Shown piece by piece: positions 47,839-57,891 of a stretch of 64,000 nt of DNA. Source of the stretch: Costus lasius. Lineage: Eukaryota; Streptophyta; Magnoliopsida; Zingiberales; Costaceae. The notes beneath the pieces are model-generated. The model was not told where the DNA came from, did no database searches, and saw only the letters and a program-made list of their open reading frames with translations. The stretch spans positions 30,395,565 through 30,459,564 of the forward strand of contig CM050451.1 in assembly GCA_027563935.2 (NCBI GenBank). Direction: 5' to 3'. A program made the translations under genes and the position numbers. Position 1 is the stretch's first letter. Every line of letters starts with the position of its first letter.

Positions 47839-47845
47839 TTTATAT
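47839..47845 (+). promoter_or_regulatory. TATA-like box in element A 5' LTR
   Basis: TTTATAT within TTCCTTTATATCGGGAG, conserved in the main-family LTRs of the window (S3 has CTCTATAT). Its position near the middle of the LTR suits a U3/R boundary shortly downstream. No experimental start site is known to me. Confidence 0.5.
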
Positions 47846-47887
47846 CGGGAGACAGTGATGTGTTGCTAGATACCCCTCACTGATCGT

Positions 47888-47903
47888 GATAACGTAAGTT
47901 ATC
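47888..47903 (+). promoter_or_regulatory. Conserved LTR hairpin
   Basis: GATAAC-GTAA-GTTATC: a 6-bp stem with a 4-base loop, about 43 bases after the TATA-like box, so likely near the 5' end of the RNA. S3 has GATAAT-GAGA-ATTATC (57009-57024, compensatory pair). S2 has loop GTGA (7858-7873). S1, D and M keep the stem with wobble pairs. The F LTR has ATGATG-TTTA-CATCAT (6503-6518) at the same place after a shared 27-base block. Confidence 0.65.
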
Positions 47904-48727
47904 GTTACCGACATTTAGAGGAAACCCTCAGGGTCGCACAATTTGATGATATGGCTTACTTAAGTCAGATCGTGTGGACTGGACTGTTTAGACTCAGTTT
48001 AAACGGGTTTAGACTCTGATTGTAAGTGAGATCTGGTCTGATCATGTTTGATTGATTAGGGCTTGAGATCGGTAAGCTTCGATCGAGAGTATGGATGCTA
48101 GATCATAGAGATCGAGAGCATCAAGAGATGAACGGTTAGATCTTGAACCATTTGGTTCAAGGAGATCTAGACCTTGGCTTGGGCTGGTTTAATGAACCGA
48201 ATTGGGTGGAACCTAATTGACTTGAACCGGTTCACATGGGTGAACGTATGGTTCAAGGCTTAAAGGTTTTTGGGCGGTTTAGTCTTCATGTGAGCGCATG
48301 GCTTGAATACCTTCCATTTTTGGAAGGGTAACGCCATGTCTTGAATGAAAAGAACTAAACGCATTTTGAGCTTAATGGACTTGTCATCTTCGTTGGACGA
48401 AGAGAGGATTGGAGGACAAGGGAGCTCTCGGCCAAGCACATCTCATCATCAACACGACAAGGAACTTTGGGGATCTCTTGCTAGCACAAGGAAGATCCTA
48501 AAGGGTAGCCATCCCTCATCTTGTGTGTGAATTTGTGGAGGAGATCTATCTTGATCTCTCGCTTCCAAGTCGCCATCCTCAACATGGCTTCGGTATGATT
48601 TCTCATAGTTGTTAAATTGATCATATAGCTTTCATATCCGATCTTTTGAAACCCTCTTTCCGCTTTACATGGCTAGATGTGCATGTTTAGGGTTTCACCC
48701 CCCCTTTAGATTAGGGGTTCCTTCAAT

Positions 48728-48739
48728 TGGTATCAGAGC
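48728..48739 (+). promoter_or_regulatory. Primer-binding site of element A
   Basis: TGGTATCAGAGC, two bases after the 5' LTR, matches the initiator tRNA-Met 3' end. Confidence 0.92.
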
Positions 48740-50053
48740 CGATTTTTCGATATGATCTATATGATTGTTTAGAAGTGCATGTGATCCACACTAGTTTGCG
48801 CTTACTTGATGCTTTATTTACATGATGCATGGTTAATAGATTATTGGCGCTTGTATCATGGTTGTATAAAGCTTGCGCTCCCCCTTGAAGGGGACCCCCC
48901 TTAGATCTAAGGGTTAACAACATGATATATCTTATGTTCTCAAGTGAAGTGATGCATGTTGTTTTGTTTGTTGGCGCATGTTTGTAGCCTTCATAGTTGC
49001 GCTTAAAGCATGTTATAGTTTTTCTTATAAAACTCAATGAACTTGCGCGCATACTTAGATCTAAGCCCTTCCTATAATCCCTTAGATGGGTTGATGGGGT
49101 TGAAGTCACCTCTGGGGTAGATCCATGAGTCTGATCAGACCATCTGACAGCCTAAATGGATCGACCAGATGGCACCTGTGCGCAAGCATATGGTGGCCAT
49201 AGGTCGATTGCATCTTAGGTGTGTAGCGAGGTCTGGTTGAGACAACAAGTGAACACTCTTGAGTTAGGCCCGGGGTCACACCCGCTTGCCAGAACTCATG
49301 AGGGTTGTTCAGCCCTTGGCGCATGTATAGTTGACCATTAGGTCAACGCGGGTCAGTTAGGACTCGGTGCATGCAAGGGCAAAGGATCTGACCAGATGGT
49401 GAGTGGATCCCTATCAATGGACCATTGTAAGGTTGTAGGGCACATAAGGAAATTAAAATTGATGCCATGGGGTTTTCATAATTTTAATTTCATGATCGGA
49501 TCACATGTTGCTTGATGCCATGATGCTTGTCTATTTATTCTTATGTGGGTTGCCCTTTTGTGTGCTATGCTGGGGCCTGCGAGCCTGGTAAATTATAAGT
49601 TAATTTTATTGTGATCTGCGAATCACATTGTTTTAATTTATGAATTGTATTGTTGACCTGCGAGTCAACCTTGTCTAGATAGATCAAATGTATTTTGATT
49701 AGACAAGAGCACAAAGGCACACATCCCAAAGGAGCATTCACCTGGTGGCCCACCTGAGGTGCTCTTGGCGCTAGGGCCCTAGGTTGGACCAGATGATATG
49801 CCAAGGAGCTCAAGTGAAGACTTAAGTAAAATTAAGGTCTTACTAGGGTTCATGGGCTTTTAACCACATAAGATCATGCTTTCTATTTATTGTTTAAATA
49901 ATTAGAATTGCATGTTTAAGTTTATCTTCTGCTATCACCATAGGACTTGCATGATAGTCAAGAAGATAAAAGACCGATAAAATCCAAACGCTAATATATC
50001 AAGCTCGTAAGCCTTCTGACGCGAAACCTCACCGTTCTGACTATCGTTGGAGC

Positions 50054-50079
50054 CGTGTTGAACCCACTCAGTGGGCACG
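50054..50079 (+). promoter_or_regulatory. Leader hairpin HP1
   Basis: Outer stem CGTG/CACG, one-sided bulge TTGAA, inner stem CCCA/TGGG, loop CTCAG. The same structure is in D (3236-3261), B (28851-28876), C (36791-36816), P (40377-40402) and M (61032-61057); the bulge is TTGTA in D, P and M. See HP2 for the covarying partner motif. Confidence 0.65.
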
Positions 50080-50258
50080 TCCATCTATCTTCAGACGGTG
50101 CTGGATTTCACCTGCGTGTTACAGAGTTGGGATTTATCCCCTCTCGTTGCTCAGCATTGCACGTGGTGGTCCAGGGAGTAGGTCGGGTCAGCTTGACCAT
50201 GTAGGCTACATATGAGGCGCATATGGTAGCACATGGAGGCAGCCATCTCTGGGATCAG

Positions 50259-50292
50259 AGACTGTGTTGTACCAACTCAGTTGGCACAGTCT
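50259..50292 (+). promoter_or_regulatory. Leader hairpin HP2
   Basis: Outer stem AGACTGTG/CACAGTCT (8 bp), one-sided bulge TTGTA, inner stem CCAA/TTGG, loop CTCAG. Also in D (3025-3056), B (28638-28671), C (36578-36611), P (40582-40613) and M (60820-60851); D and M have a wobble in the outer stem. Compared with HP1 the inner stem differs by a C-to-A and the matching G-to-T, and the outer stems differ while both remain paired. Confidence 0.65.
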
Positions 50293-50592
50293 GCTGGATT
50301 GCCAAGATGAAGGGGAATCGCACGGGTTGGCGATTGGCTGGGACAGCCTACCAGAAATTAGTGCTTGTCATCTCTGTGCATCTTATCTCGCCTGAGCGGG
50401 ACGCGGAGACCAAGTATGAAATCTGGATCCCATCTCACTAAAAGAGTGTTACTCTTTCGGACTGTTTACTGGATTTTTCAGTCAGACAAAATAGTGAGAA
50501 AAGAATCTTTCTTAAGTCCTGGATTGATTCTAAAACATTGATACTGACCTTGCTGTTCTTGCTTGTTGTAGATTCCTGCAGCAACGAACATC

Positions 50593-53500
50593 ATGAGCTT
50601 CAATGTGCGATCCCTACTGGAAAGGGAGAAGTTTGCTGGGCCGAACTTCTCTGACTGGTTTGGACACCTTAAGATCGTTCTTAAGGCAGAGAGGAAACTG
50701 TATGTCCTCGAGACGGCGATACCGCCGCAGCCCGCTCCGAACGCCGCAAGGGCGGTTCGGGATGCCTACGAAAAGCACGTCAATGATAGCATTGATGTCG
50801 CTTGCCTGATGCTAGCGTCTATGACGCCACCGCTGCAGCGTCAGCATGAGGATATGTCGGCTATAGAGATTATAGCGAACCTCAAGATGCTGTATGCTGC
50901 ACAGGCGAGGACTGAGCGCTATAATCTGACGAAGCTCTTCTTTCAGAGCAAACTGGCTGAGGGGAGCCCAGTGGGAGCTCACGTGCTCAAGATGATTGGG
51001 CACAAGGAGGCTCTAGAAAAACTGGGGCATACCGTCAACCAGGAGCTTGCTGTGGACATTATTCTACAGTCTCTTCCGCCTTCTTTCGATGCGTTCATCA
51101 TTAATTTTAATATGAACAAAATCGATTGTACGCCGGCAGAGCTGCTGAATATGCTCTTGACAACTGAGGAAACTCTGAAGGGCAAGCCTTCAACCTCTGT
51201 CTTAATGGTTCCTTCAAGGAACAAGAAGAAGGGGAAGAAGGGCAAGGCCCCTGTCAAGAATTACAGCAAGGCTCTGAAACAGAAGGTGAAGCGGTCGAAG
51301 GACAACAGGTGTTTCCACTGTGGCCAGCTGGGTCACTGGAAAAAGGACTGTAAAGCGCTCCAAGGAGATAAGAGGGGAAGCATCGCTTCTGGCTCAGGTA
51401 TATATGTGACTGAGGTCATGTTATCTTCTTCTACTATATCATGGGTGTTGGACACTGCATGTGGAGTTCACATTTGTTCAAATGTGCAGGAACTCAAGAG
51501 AAGAAGGCAGGTGGGACAGCATGAGGTAGACCTACGCGTTGGAAACGGGGCACGGGTTGCTGCTGTTGCTGTAGGGGACTATTTCATTTCTTTACCATCT
51601 GGAATTGTATTAGAATTAAACAATTGTTATTTTGTACCAAGTATTACCAAGAATATTATCTCTATTCCTGCTCTTGTCAGGAAAGGATTTGCCTTTGAAT
51701 GCAAGATTTCAAAGTGTGTTTTATCTCGTGATAATATTGTGTATGCAACTGGTTCAATTAACAATGGGTTATACATGTTGGACATGGAATATTCTATACA
51801 AAACATTGATAATAAGAAAGCCAAGTATGCTGATGACAGCACCTTGCTATGGCATAGTCGTTTAGGCCATATAAACGAGAAGCGCATTAAGCGGTTGCAT
51901 GATCATGGACTGCTGGGATCATTCTCCTATGAGGAGATTGATACATGCAAAGCTTGTTTAATGGGTAAAATGACGAAGTCTCCTTTTCCTCACAAAGGTC
52001 AAAGGACTTCAGGTTTACTTGACCTTATACACAGTGATGTGTGTGGGCCATTTAGTAAACATGCCAGAGGTGGCTATCAGTACTTCATTACCTTTACTGA
52101 TGATTTCAGTAGGTATGGGTATGTCTATCTGATGAGACATAAAAGTGAATCTTTTGACAAGTTCAAAGAGTTCAAGAATGAAGTACAAAATCAGCTAGGC
52201 CGAAATATCAAGGCACTTCGTTCTGATCGAGGTGGAGAATACCTGAGTCATGCATTTACTGACTATCTAAAGGAGTGTGGGATTATCTCACAGCTCACTC
52301 CGCCAGGAACACCGCAATGGAATGGTGTGTCCGAGAGGAGAAATAGAACGCTACTTGATATGGTTCGTTCTATGATGAGTCAGGCTACTCTTCCATATTC
52401 CTTTTGGGGTTTTGCACTGGAAACAGCTGCAAAGGTACTAAACCGAGTGCCATCCAAGGCAGTTTCAAAGACGCCATATGAATTATGGTATGGGAAACAG
52501 CCTAGCTTGACATTTATCAGGATCTGGGGTTGCGAGGCTTATGTCAAAAAGCTCGCCTCTGGGAAACTAGAGAGCAGATCTGACAAATGCATCTTTGTCG
52601 GTTACCCTAAGGAAACTAAGGGTTATTATTTCTACGATCCCAAAGAGAACAAGGTATTTGTTGCTCGGACGGCCATATTTCTTGAGAAGGAGTTTCTTCT
52701 GCAAGAGGCCAGTGGGAGAGAAATAAAGCTGGATGAAAATCCAGAAGAAGGACAAAGTAGTCAAGCACAGTTGGATGAGCCTGAGCCAGAAGATCAGGTT
52801 ATTGAACAACCTGAGGCTCAAATAACACGGGAACCGCGAAGATCGGGTAGGATCCGTCGCCAGCCTGAGCGCTATGACGGAGTCTACATCATTGATAATG
52901 ATGAACCCCTAACTTATGCGGATGCGGTCAGTGGACCGGAGTCAGCTAGATGGCTTGAAGCTATGCGAGCCGAAATGGACTCCATGTCAGATAACCAAGT
53001 CTGGGATTTGGTTGATCCGCCTTCGGGAGTAATCCCTATAGGCTGTAAATGGATCTTCAAGAAGAAGATTGACATGGATGGTAACGTGCTTACCTATAAA
53101 GGCAGGCTAGTTGCGAAAGGTTTCAAACAAATCTACGGGATAGATTATGATGAGACTTTCTCACCTGTAGCCATGTTTAAGTCTATTCGGATTCTTTTCG
53201 CGATAGCAGCATATTACGATTATGAGATCTGGCAGATGGATGTGAAAACAGCTTTCCTTAATGGAAATCTGGATGAGGATGTGTATATGACACAACCGGA
53301 AGGTTTCACTAATCCAGCAGATCGTCATAAAATATGCAAGTTAAAGAAGTCCATTTATGGACTTAAACAAGCATCAAGAAGCTGGAACATTCGTTTTGAT
53401 GAATCAATCTCTGAGTTTGGTTTCATCAAGAACGAAGATGACCCGTGTGTATATAAGAGGTTTAGTGGGAGCGTGATTACATTCCTAATCCTCTACGTCA

Positions 53501-54477
53501 ATGATATCTTGATCATTGGAAACGATATTCCTGAACTGCATGCTGTTAAGGCATGGTTAGGAAAATGTTTCCAGATGAAAGATCTAGGAGAAGCAGCCTA
53601 TGTATTAGGTGTGAAGATCTACCGGGATAGATCTAAGAGGCTTCTCGGGCTGTGCCAGAGTACCTACATCGATAAGGTCCTGGAGAGATTCCATTTAGAG
53701 AATTCTAAACGTGGATATCTTCCAGTCAGACATGGTCTGAATCTTTCGAAGAGTCAGTGTCCACAAACACAGACTGAGAAAGATGAAATGGACAATACGC
53801 CTTATGCTTCGGCTATTGGGTCCATAATGTATGCGATGTTGTGTACTCGCCCAGACGTCGCTTACGGGTTAAGCGTGACCAGTCGATTCCAAAGTAATCC
53901 AGGTTTGGCGCACTGGATTGCGGTCAAGAACATTTTAAAATATCTGCGGAGGACCAAAGATATGTTCTTGATATATGGTGGTCAGGAAGAACTCAGTATA
54001 GAGGGATATACTGACGCTTCGTTCCAGTCAGACCAGGATGATTTCCGATCGCAATCAGGCTATGTTTTTAGCTTGAATGGTGGAGCAGTGGTGTGGAAAA
54101 GCTTCAAACAGTCTACTGTTGCTGATTCCACAACAGAAGCCGAGTATGTTGCAGCCTCAGAAGCATCCAAGGAGGCAGTGTGGATTCGTAAGTTCGTGAG
54201 AGAACTTGGTGTCGTTCCTTCGAGTGCAGATCCTTTGGTTATCTTCTGTGATAACACTGGAGCAATTGCACAAGCAAAGGAACCGCGGTCGCACCAGAAG
54301 TCCAAGCACATACAGAGACGGTTTCACTTGATCCGGGAGATCATTGATCGAGGCGAGATCAAAATATGCAAGGTTCATACAGATGACAATCTGGCAGACC
54401 CGCTTACCAAGCCTCTGACGCAGCAGAAGCATGAGAGGCACTGTAATAATATGGGTTTGAGATTTCTCAACCATTAG
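50593..54477 (+). CDS. Copia gag-pol polyprotein of element A (1294 aa, RT motif YVND)
   Basis: Open frame from ATG to TAG, same length as in B and C. CCHC knuckle C240/C243/H248/C253; protease D287 (VLDTACGVHIC); integrase H421, H426, C452, C455 and DD35E triad D482/D545/E581; RT with D883; RNase H D1141 and TEAEYVA. The RT active-site motif at 968-971 reads YVND: codon 970 (53500-53502) is AAT, whereas all other copies have GAT. This aspartate binds catalytic metal in reverse transcriptases, so the enzyme is expected to be inactive (established for the family; the effect here is inferred). Other differences from B are few: NVLTYKG for NVVTYKG, ISEFGF for ISQFGF and DEMDNTP for DEMDSTP. Confidence 0.95.
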   Translation: MSFNVRSLLEREKFAGPNFSDWFGHLKIVLKAERKLYVLETAIPPQPAPNAARAVRDAYEKHVNDSIDVACLMLASMTPPLQRQHEDMSAIEIIANLKMLYAAQARTERYNLTKLFFQSKLAEGSPVGAHVLKMIGHKEALEKLGHTVNQELAVDIILQSLPPSFDAFIINFNMNKIDCTPAELLNMLLTTEETLKGKPSTSVLMVPSRNKKKGKKGKAPVKNYSKALKQKVKRSKDNRCFHCGQLGHWKKDCKALQGDKRGSIASGSGIYVTEVMLSSSTISWVLDTACGVHICSNVQELKRRRQVGQHEVDLRVGNGARVAAVAVGDYFISLPSGIVLELNNCYFVPSITKNIISIPALVRKGFAFECKISKCVLSRDNIVYATGSINNGLYMLDMEYSIQNIDNKKAKYADDSTLLWHSRLGHINEKRIKRLHDHGLLGSFSYEEIDTCKACLMGKMTKSPFPHKGQRTSGLLDLIHSDVCGPFSKHARGGYQYFITFTDDFSRYGYVYLMRHKSESFDKFKEFKNEVQNQLGRNIKALRSDRGGEYLSHAFTDYLKECGIISQLTPPGTPQWNGVSERRNRTLLDMVRSMMSQATLPYSFWGFALETAAKVLNRVPSKAVSKTPYELWYGKQPSLTFIRIWGCEAYVKKLASGKLESRSDKCIFVGYPKETKGYYFYDPKENKVFVARTAIFLEKEFLLQEASGREIKLDENPEEGQSSQAQLDEPEPEDQVIEQPEAQITREPRRSGRIRRQPERYDGVYIIDNDEPLTYADAVSGPESARWLEAMRAEMDSMSDNQVWDLVDPPSGVIPIGCKWIFKKKIDMDGNVLTYKGRLVAKGFKQIYGIDYDETFSPVAMFKSIRILFAIAAYYDYEIWQMDVKTAFLNGNLDEDVYMTQPEGFTNPADRHKICKLKKSIYGLKQASRSWNIRFDESISEFGFIKNEDDPCVYKRFSGSVITFLILYVNDILIIGNDIPELHAVKAWLGKCFQMKDLGEAAYVLGVKIYRDRSKRLLGLCQSTYIDKVLERFHLENSKRGYLPVRHGLNLSKSQCPQTQTEKDEMDNTPYASAIGSIMYAMLCTRPDVAYGLSVTSRFQSNPGLAHWIAVKNILKYLRRTKDMFLIYGGQEELSIEGYTDASFQSDQDDFRSQSGYVFSLNGGAVVWKSFKQSTVADSTTEAEYVAASEASKEAVWIRKFVRELGVVPSSADPLVIFCDNTGAIAQAKEPRSHQKSKHIQRRFHLIREIIDRGEIKICKVHTDDNLADPLTKPLTQQKHERHCNNMGLRFLNH

Positions 54478-54486
54478 ATTAAGTGC

Positions 54487-54497
54487 AAGTGGGAGAT
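54487..54497 (+). promoter_or_regulatory. Polypurine tract of element A
   Basis: AAGTGGGAGAT directly before the 3' LTR, after the gag-pol stop at 54477. Confidence 0.9.
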
Positions 54498-56153
54498 TGT
54501 TGGGGTATGCCCTTAAGGCTAATGTTTGAGGCCTTTGGGATTGTATAAGTATCATGTAATAAACTCTTAAGTTTATAAAAGGCATGGTTATTATTCAGGC
54601 TGCTACCTTGTCTGCTGTAATAAGTGTACTGCTGAATAATGTCTCAAAGCTGTTCAGCTAGGCTGACAGGTATAAGTCCTTAGTCGAGATATCTTGGTGA
54701 ACATGAGACAGCCTTGATATGATTGAGACTAATATGAGTGCTAATCTTATAGGATGCTTCGAGCATGGAATAAGATGTAGACTCATGGGTACATTGGATG
54801 TACTGGACAGACCCTACTAGGATATTCCATTGCTTGTCAAAATGTGAATGATCCTTGTAAGCACTAAGTGGCACATGTCCTTTGACTTGAGATCACTTGT
54901 GTTTCTAAATGATGATTGTCATTGTCTTGAGGTAGTTCAATATCATTTGAAACATAATGATTATAGACTATCTTGGATGGTGAGCTTGAATCAGGTTAGG
55001 ACACTAGTGATAGACATAGGATTGCCGTCTCCTTGTTTAAGGAGTGTGATGTTCTAAAGGGCCCCCCTATATGAGATGATTGAGGAAGTGTATGGCCATA
55101 CCCAGATGACTATGTTCATCTGATCTGATCATGCTCATCGTATTGGAGTTACAGGCTTGACATGCTTGTCCAATAAGAACGTCCAGTGGCAAAGGATACA
55201 TGTATGCCAAGTGAGTTGATTCACACTTATGCTATGGTTTGGGTGTAGTCTTGGAAGACTATTTCCTTTATATCGGGAGACAGTGATGTGTTGCTAGATA
55301 CCCCTCACTGATCGTGATAACGTAAGTTATCGTTACCGACATTTAGAGGAAACCCTCAGGGTCGCACAATTTGATGATATGGCTTACTTAAGTCAGATCG
55401 TGTGGACTGGACTGTTTAGACTCAGTTTAAACGGGTTTAGACTCTGATTGTAAGTGAGATCTGGTCTGATCATGTTTGATTGATTAGGGCTTGAGATCGG
55501 TAAGCTTCGATCGAGAGTATGGATGCTAGATCATAGAGATCGAGAGCATCAAGAGATGAACGGTTAGATCTTGAACCATTTGGTTCAAGGAGATCTAGAC
55601 CTTGGCTTGGGCTGGTTTAATGAACCGAATTGGGTGGAACCTAATTGACTTGAACCGGTTCACATGGGTGAACGTATGGTTCAAGGCTTAAAGGTTTTTG
55701 GGCGGTTTAGTCTTCATGTGAGCGCATGGCTTGAATACCTTCCATTTTTGGAAGGGTAACGCCATGTCTTGAATGAAAAGAACTAAACGCATTTTGAGCT
55801 TAATGGACTTGTCATCTTCGTTGGACGAAGAGAGGATTGGAGGACAAGGGAGCTCTCGGCCAAGCACATCTCATCATCAACACGACAAGGAACTTTGGGG
55901 ATCTCTTGCTAGCACAAGGAAGATCCTAAAGGGTAGCCATCCCTCATCTTGTGTGTGAATTTGTGGAGGAGATCTATCTTGATCTCTCGCTTCCAAGTCG
56001 CCATCCTCAACATGGCTTCGGTATGATTTCTCATAGTTGTTAAATTGATCATATAGCTTTCATATCCGATCTTTTGAAACCCTCTTTCCGCTTTACATGG
56101 CTAGATGTGCATGTTTAGGGTTTCACCCCCCCTTTAGATTAGGGGTTCCTTCA
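54498..56153 (+). repeat. 3' LTR of element A
   Basis: 1656 bp, TGTTGGGGTATGCCC to GGGGTTCCTTCA, same length as the 5' LTR and no difference seen. Followed by TSD GTTTT. Confidence 0.95.
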
Positions 56154-56190
56154 GTTTTCACATCCATCTGCCAGATCTCATAATCGTAAT

Positions 56191-57891
56191 TGTTGGGGTA
56201 TGCCCTTAAGGCTAATGTTTGAGGCCTATGGGAATGTATCAGTATCATGTAATAAACTGTTATGTTTAAAGGCATGGTTGTTATTCAGTTAGCTACATTG
56301 TCTGCTGCAATATATGTTCTTCTGAATAATGTCTCAAAGCTATTCAGCTGGGCTGACATGCTATTATGTCCTTAGTCGATATATCTTGGTGAACATGAGA
56401 CAGCCTTGATATGGTTAAGACTAATATGTGTTCTAATCTTATAGGATGCTTCGAGCATGGAATAAGATGTAGACTCATGGGTACATGGGATGTACTGGAC
56501 AGACCCTACTAGGATGTTCAATTGTTTGTCACAATGTGAATATTCCTTGATTAAGACAAGTGGCACATTTCCTCTGACTTGAGATCACTTGTGTTTCTAA
56601 ATGATAATTGTCATTGTTTTGAGGTAGTTCAATATCATTTGAAACATAATGATTATAGACTATCTTGGATGATGAGCTTGAGTCAGGTTAGGGCACTAAT
56701 GATAGACATAGGATTGCCGTCTCCTTGTTTAAGGAGTGTGATGTTCTAAAGGGGCCCCCTGGATGAGATGATTGAGAAAAGAGTATGGCCATACCCAGGT
56801 GACAGTGTTCATCTGATCTAATCATGCTCATCATATTGGAGTTACGAGCTTGACAGGCTTGTCCAATAAGAACATCCAGTGGCAAAGGAAATATGCATGC
56901 CTTGTGAATTGATTCACACTTGTGCTATGTTTTGGGTGTAGTCTTGGAAGACTCTTTCCTCTATATCGGGAGACAGTGATGTGTTGCTAGATACCCCTCA
57001 CTGATCGTGATAATGAGAATTATCGTTACCGACATTTAAAGGAAACCCTCAGGGTCGCACAATTTGATGATATGGCTTACTTAAGTCAGTTCGTGTGGAC
57101 TGAATTGTTTAGGTTCAGTTTAAAGGGATTTAATCTCTGATTGTGAGTGAGATCTAGTCTGATCATGTTTGATTGATTAGGGCTTTAGATCGGTAAGCTT
57201 CGATCGAGAGATTAGATGCCAGATCGGTCAGATCAGGGGCATCGAAGAGATTGACGGTTAGATCTGAAGCCTTAGGGTTTATTTAAGATCTAGACCATAT
57301 TGCTTGGTTTAATTGGTCTTGGACCAAACCGAAGTGAACCCGCTCATTGGTTGAGCGCATGGTTCAAGTGATGTGGCATTAGCGATTGGGTAAACCCAAG
57401 AGCGCATGTTGAGAAGTGGATGCTATTTTTAGATAGCACTTCTACTAATCGTGGCCATGACTCACGATTGCCACACTTCACGCTTCCCTCTCTCTTTGTT
57501 CGTCGCCAACGCTTGGCTTAGACGTGACAACCTCTCGGCTAGAGAAGAGGAGGACGAAAAAAAGGAAACTCAAGCAAGACGATCTTTTTCTTTTCCCTTT
57601 CCATTCGACAAAGGCTTCTTGGAACCTTGCTAGCACAAGGAGCACCAAGGAAAGTAGGCGACACCAATTGTGTGCGTCACCTTAGGAGAAGGCTCGCTTG
57701 CGCCTTTCCTTCCAAGTCTTCATCCAACGCAAATGGCTATGGTATGAATTCAAGTTTACTTAAGTTGATCATATATCATGCAATAGATTCTTTCAAACCC
57801 TTTATTCCGCTGCAAAGTTTTATGCGCCACATGACTAGGGTTTTTGCTCCCCCTAGAAGGGGACCCCCCTTAATCTTAAGGGGTACTTTCA
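56191..57891 (+). repeat. Solo LTR S3 of the main copia family
   Basis: 1701 bp, TGTTGGGGTATGCCC to GGGTACTTTCA, with a perfect 5-bp TSD GTAAT (56186-56190 and 57892-57896). It lies in M's pol only 37 bp from element A. The hairpin at 57009-57024 has a compensatory base pair relative to other copies. Confidence 0.95.

Larger units (their letters stand above)
47070..48725 (+). repeat. 5' LTR of element A
   Basis: 1656 bp, TGTTGGGGTATGCCC to GGGGTTCCTTCA. It holds inverted repeat GTACAT-TGG-ATGTAC (47361-47375), TATA-like TTTATAT (47839-47845) and the LTR hairpin (47888-47903). Transcription would be expected to start about 30 bases after the TATA motif (inference). Confidence 0.95.
48740..50592 (+). 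other. Leader of element A
   Basis: About 1.85 kb, no credible coding sequence. HP1 (50054-50079) and HP2 (50259-50292) lie in the second half. A single 33-bp-type unit lies near 48866-48898. Close to gag there is TACTGAC (50542-50548), a pyrimidine-rich run and TTGTAG (ending 50571), which looks like a 3' splice site 22 bases before the ATG. Confidence 0.85.
47070..56153 (+). mobile_element. Complete Ty1/copia element A
   Basis: 9084 bp, plus strand, perfect TSD GTTTT (47065-47069 and 56154-56158). Two LTRs of 1656 bp each (47070-48725, 54498-56153) showed no difference where compared. PBS, leader with hairpins, open 1294-codon gag-pol and purine tract are all in place. It is a sister copy of B, in opposite orientation, about 15 kb away. 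Structure suggests a very recent insertion, but the RT motif is YVND instead of YVDD. Confidence 0.96.
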
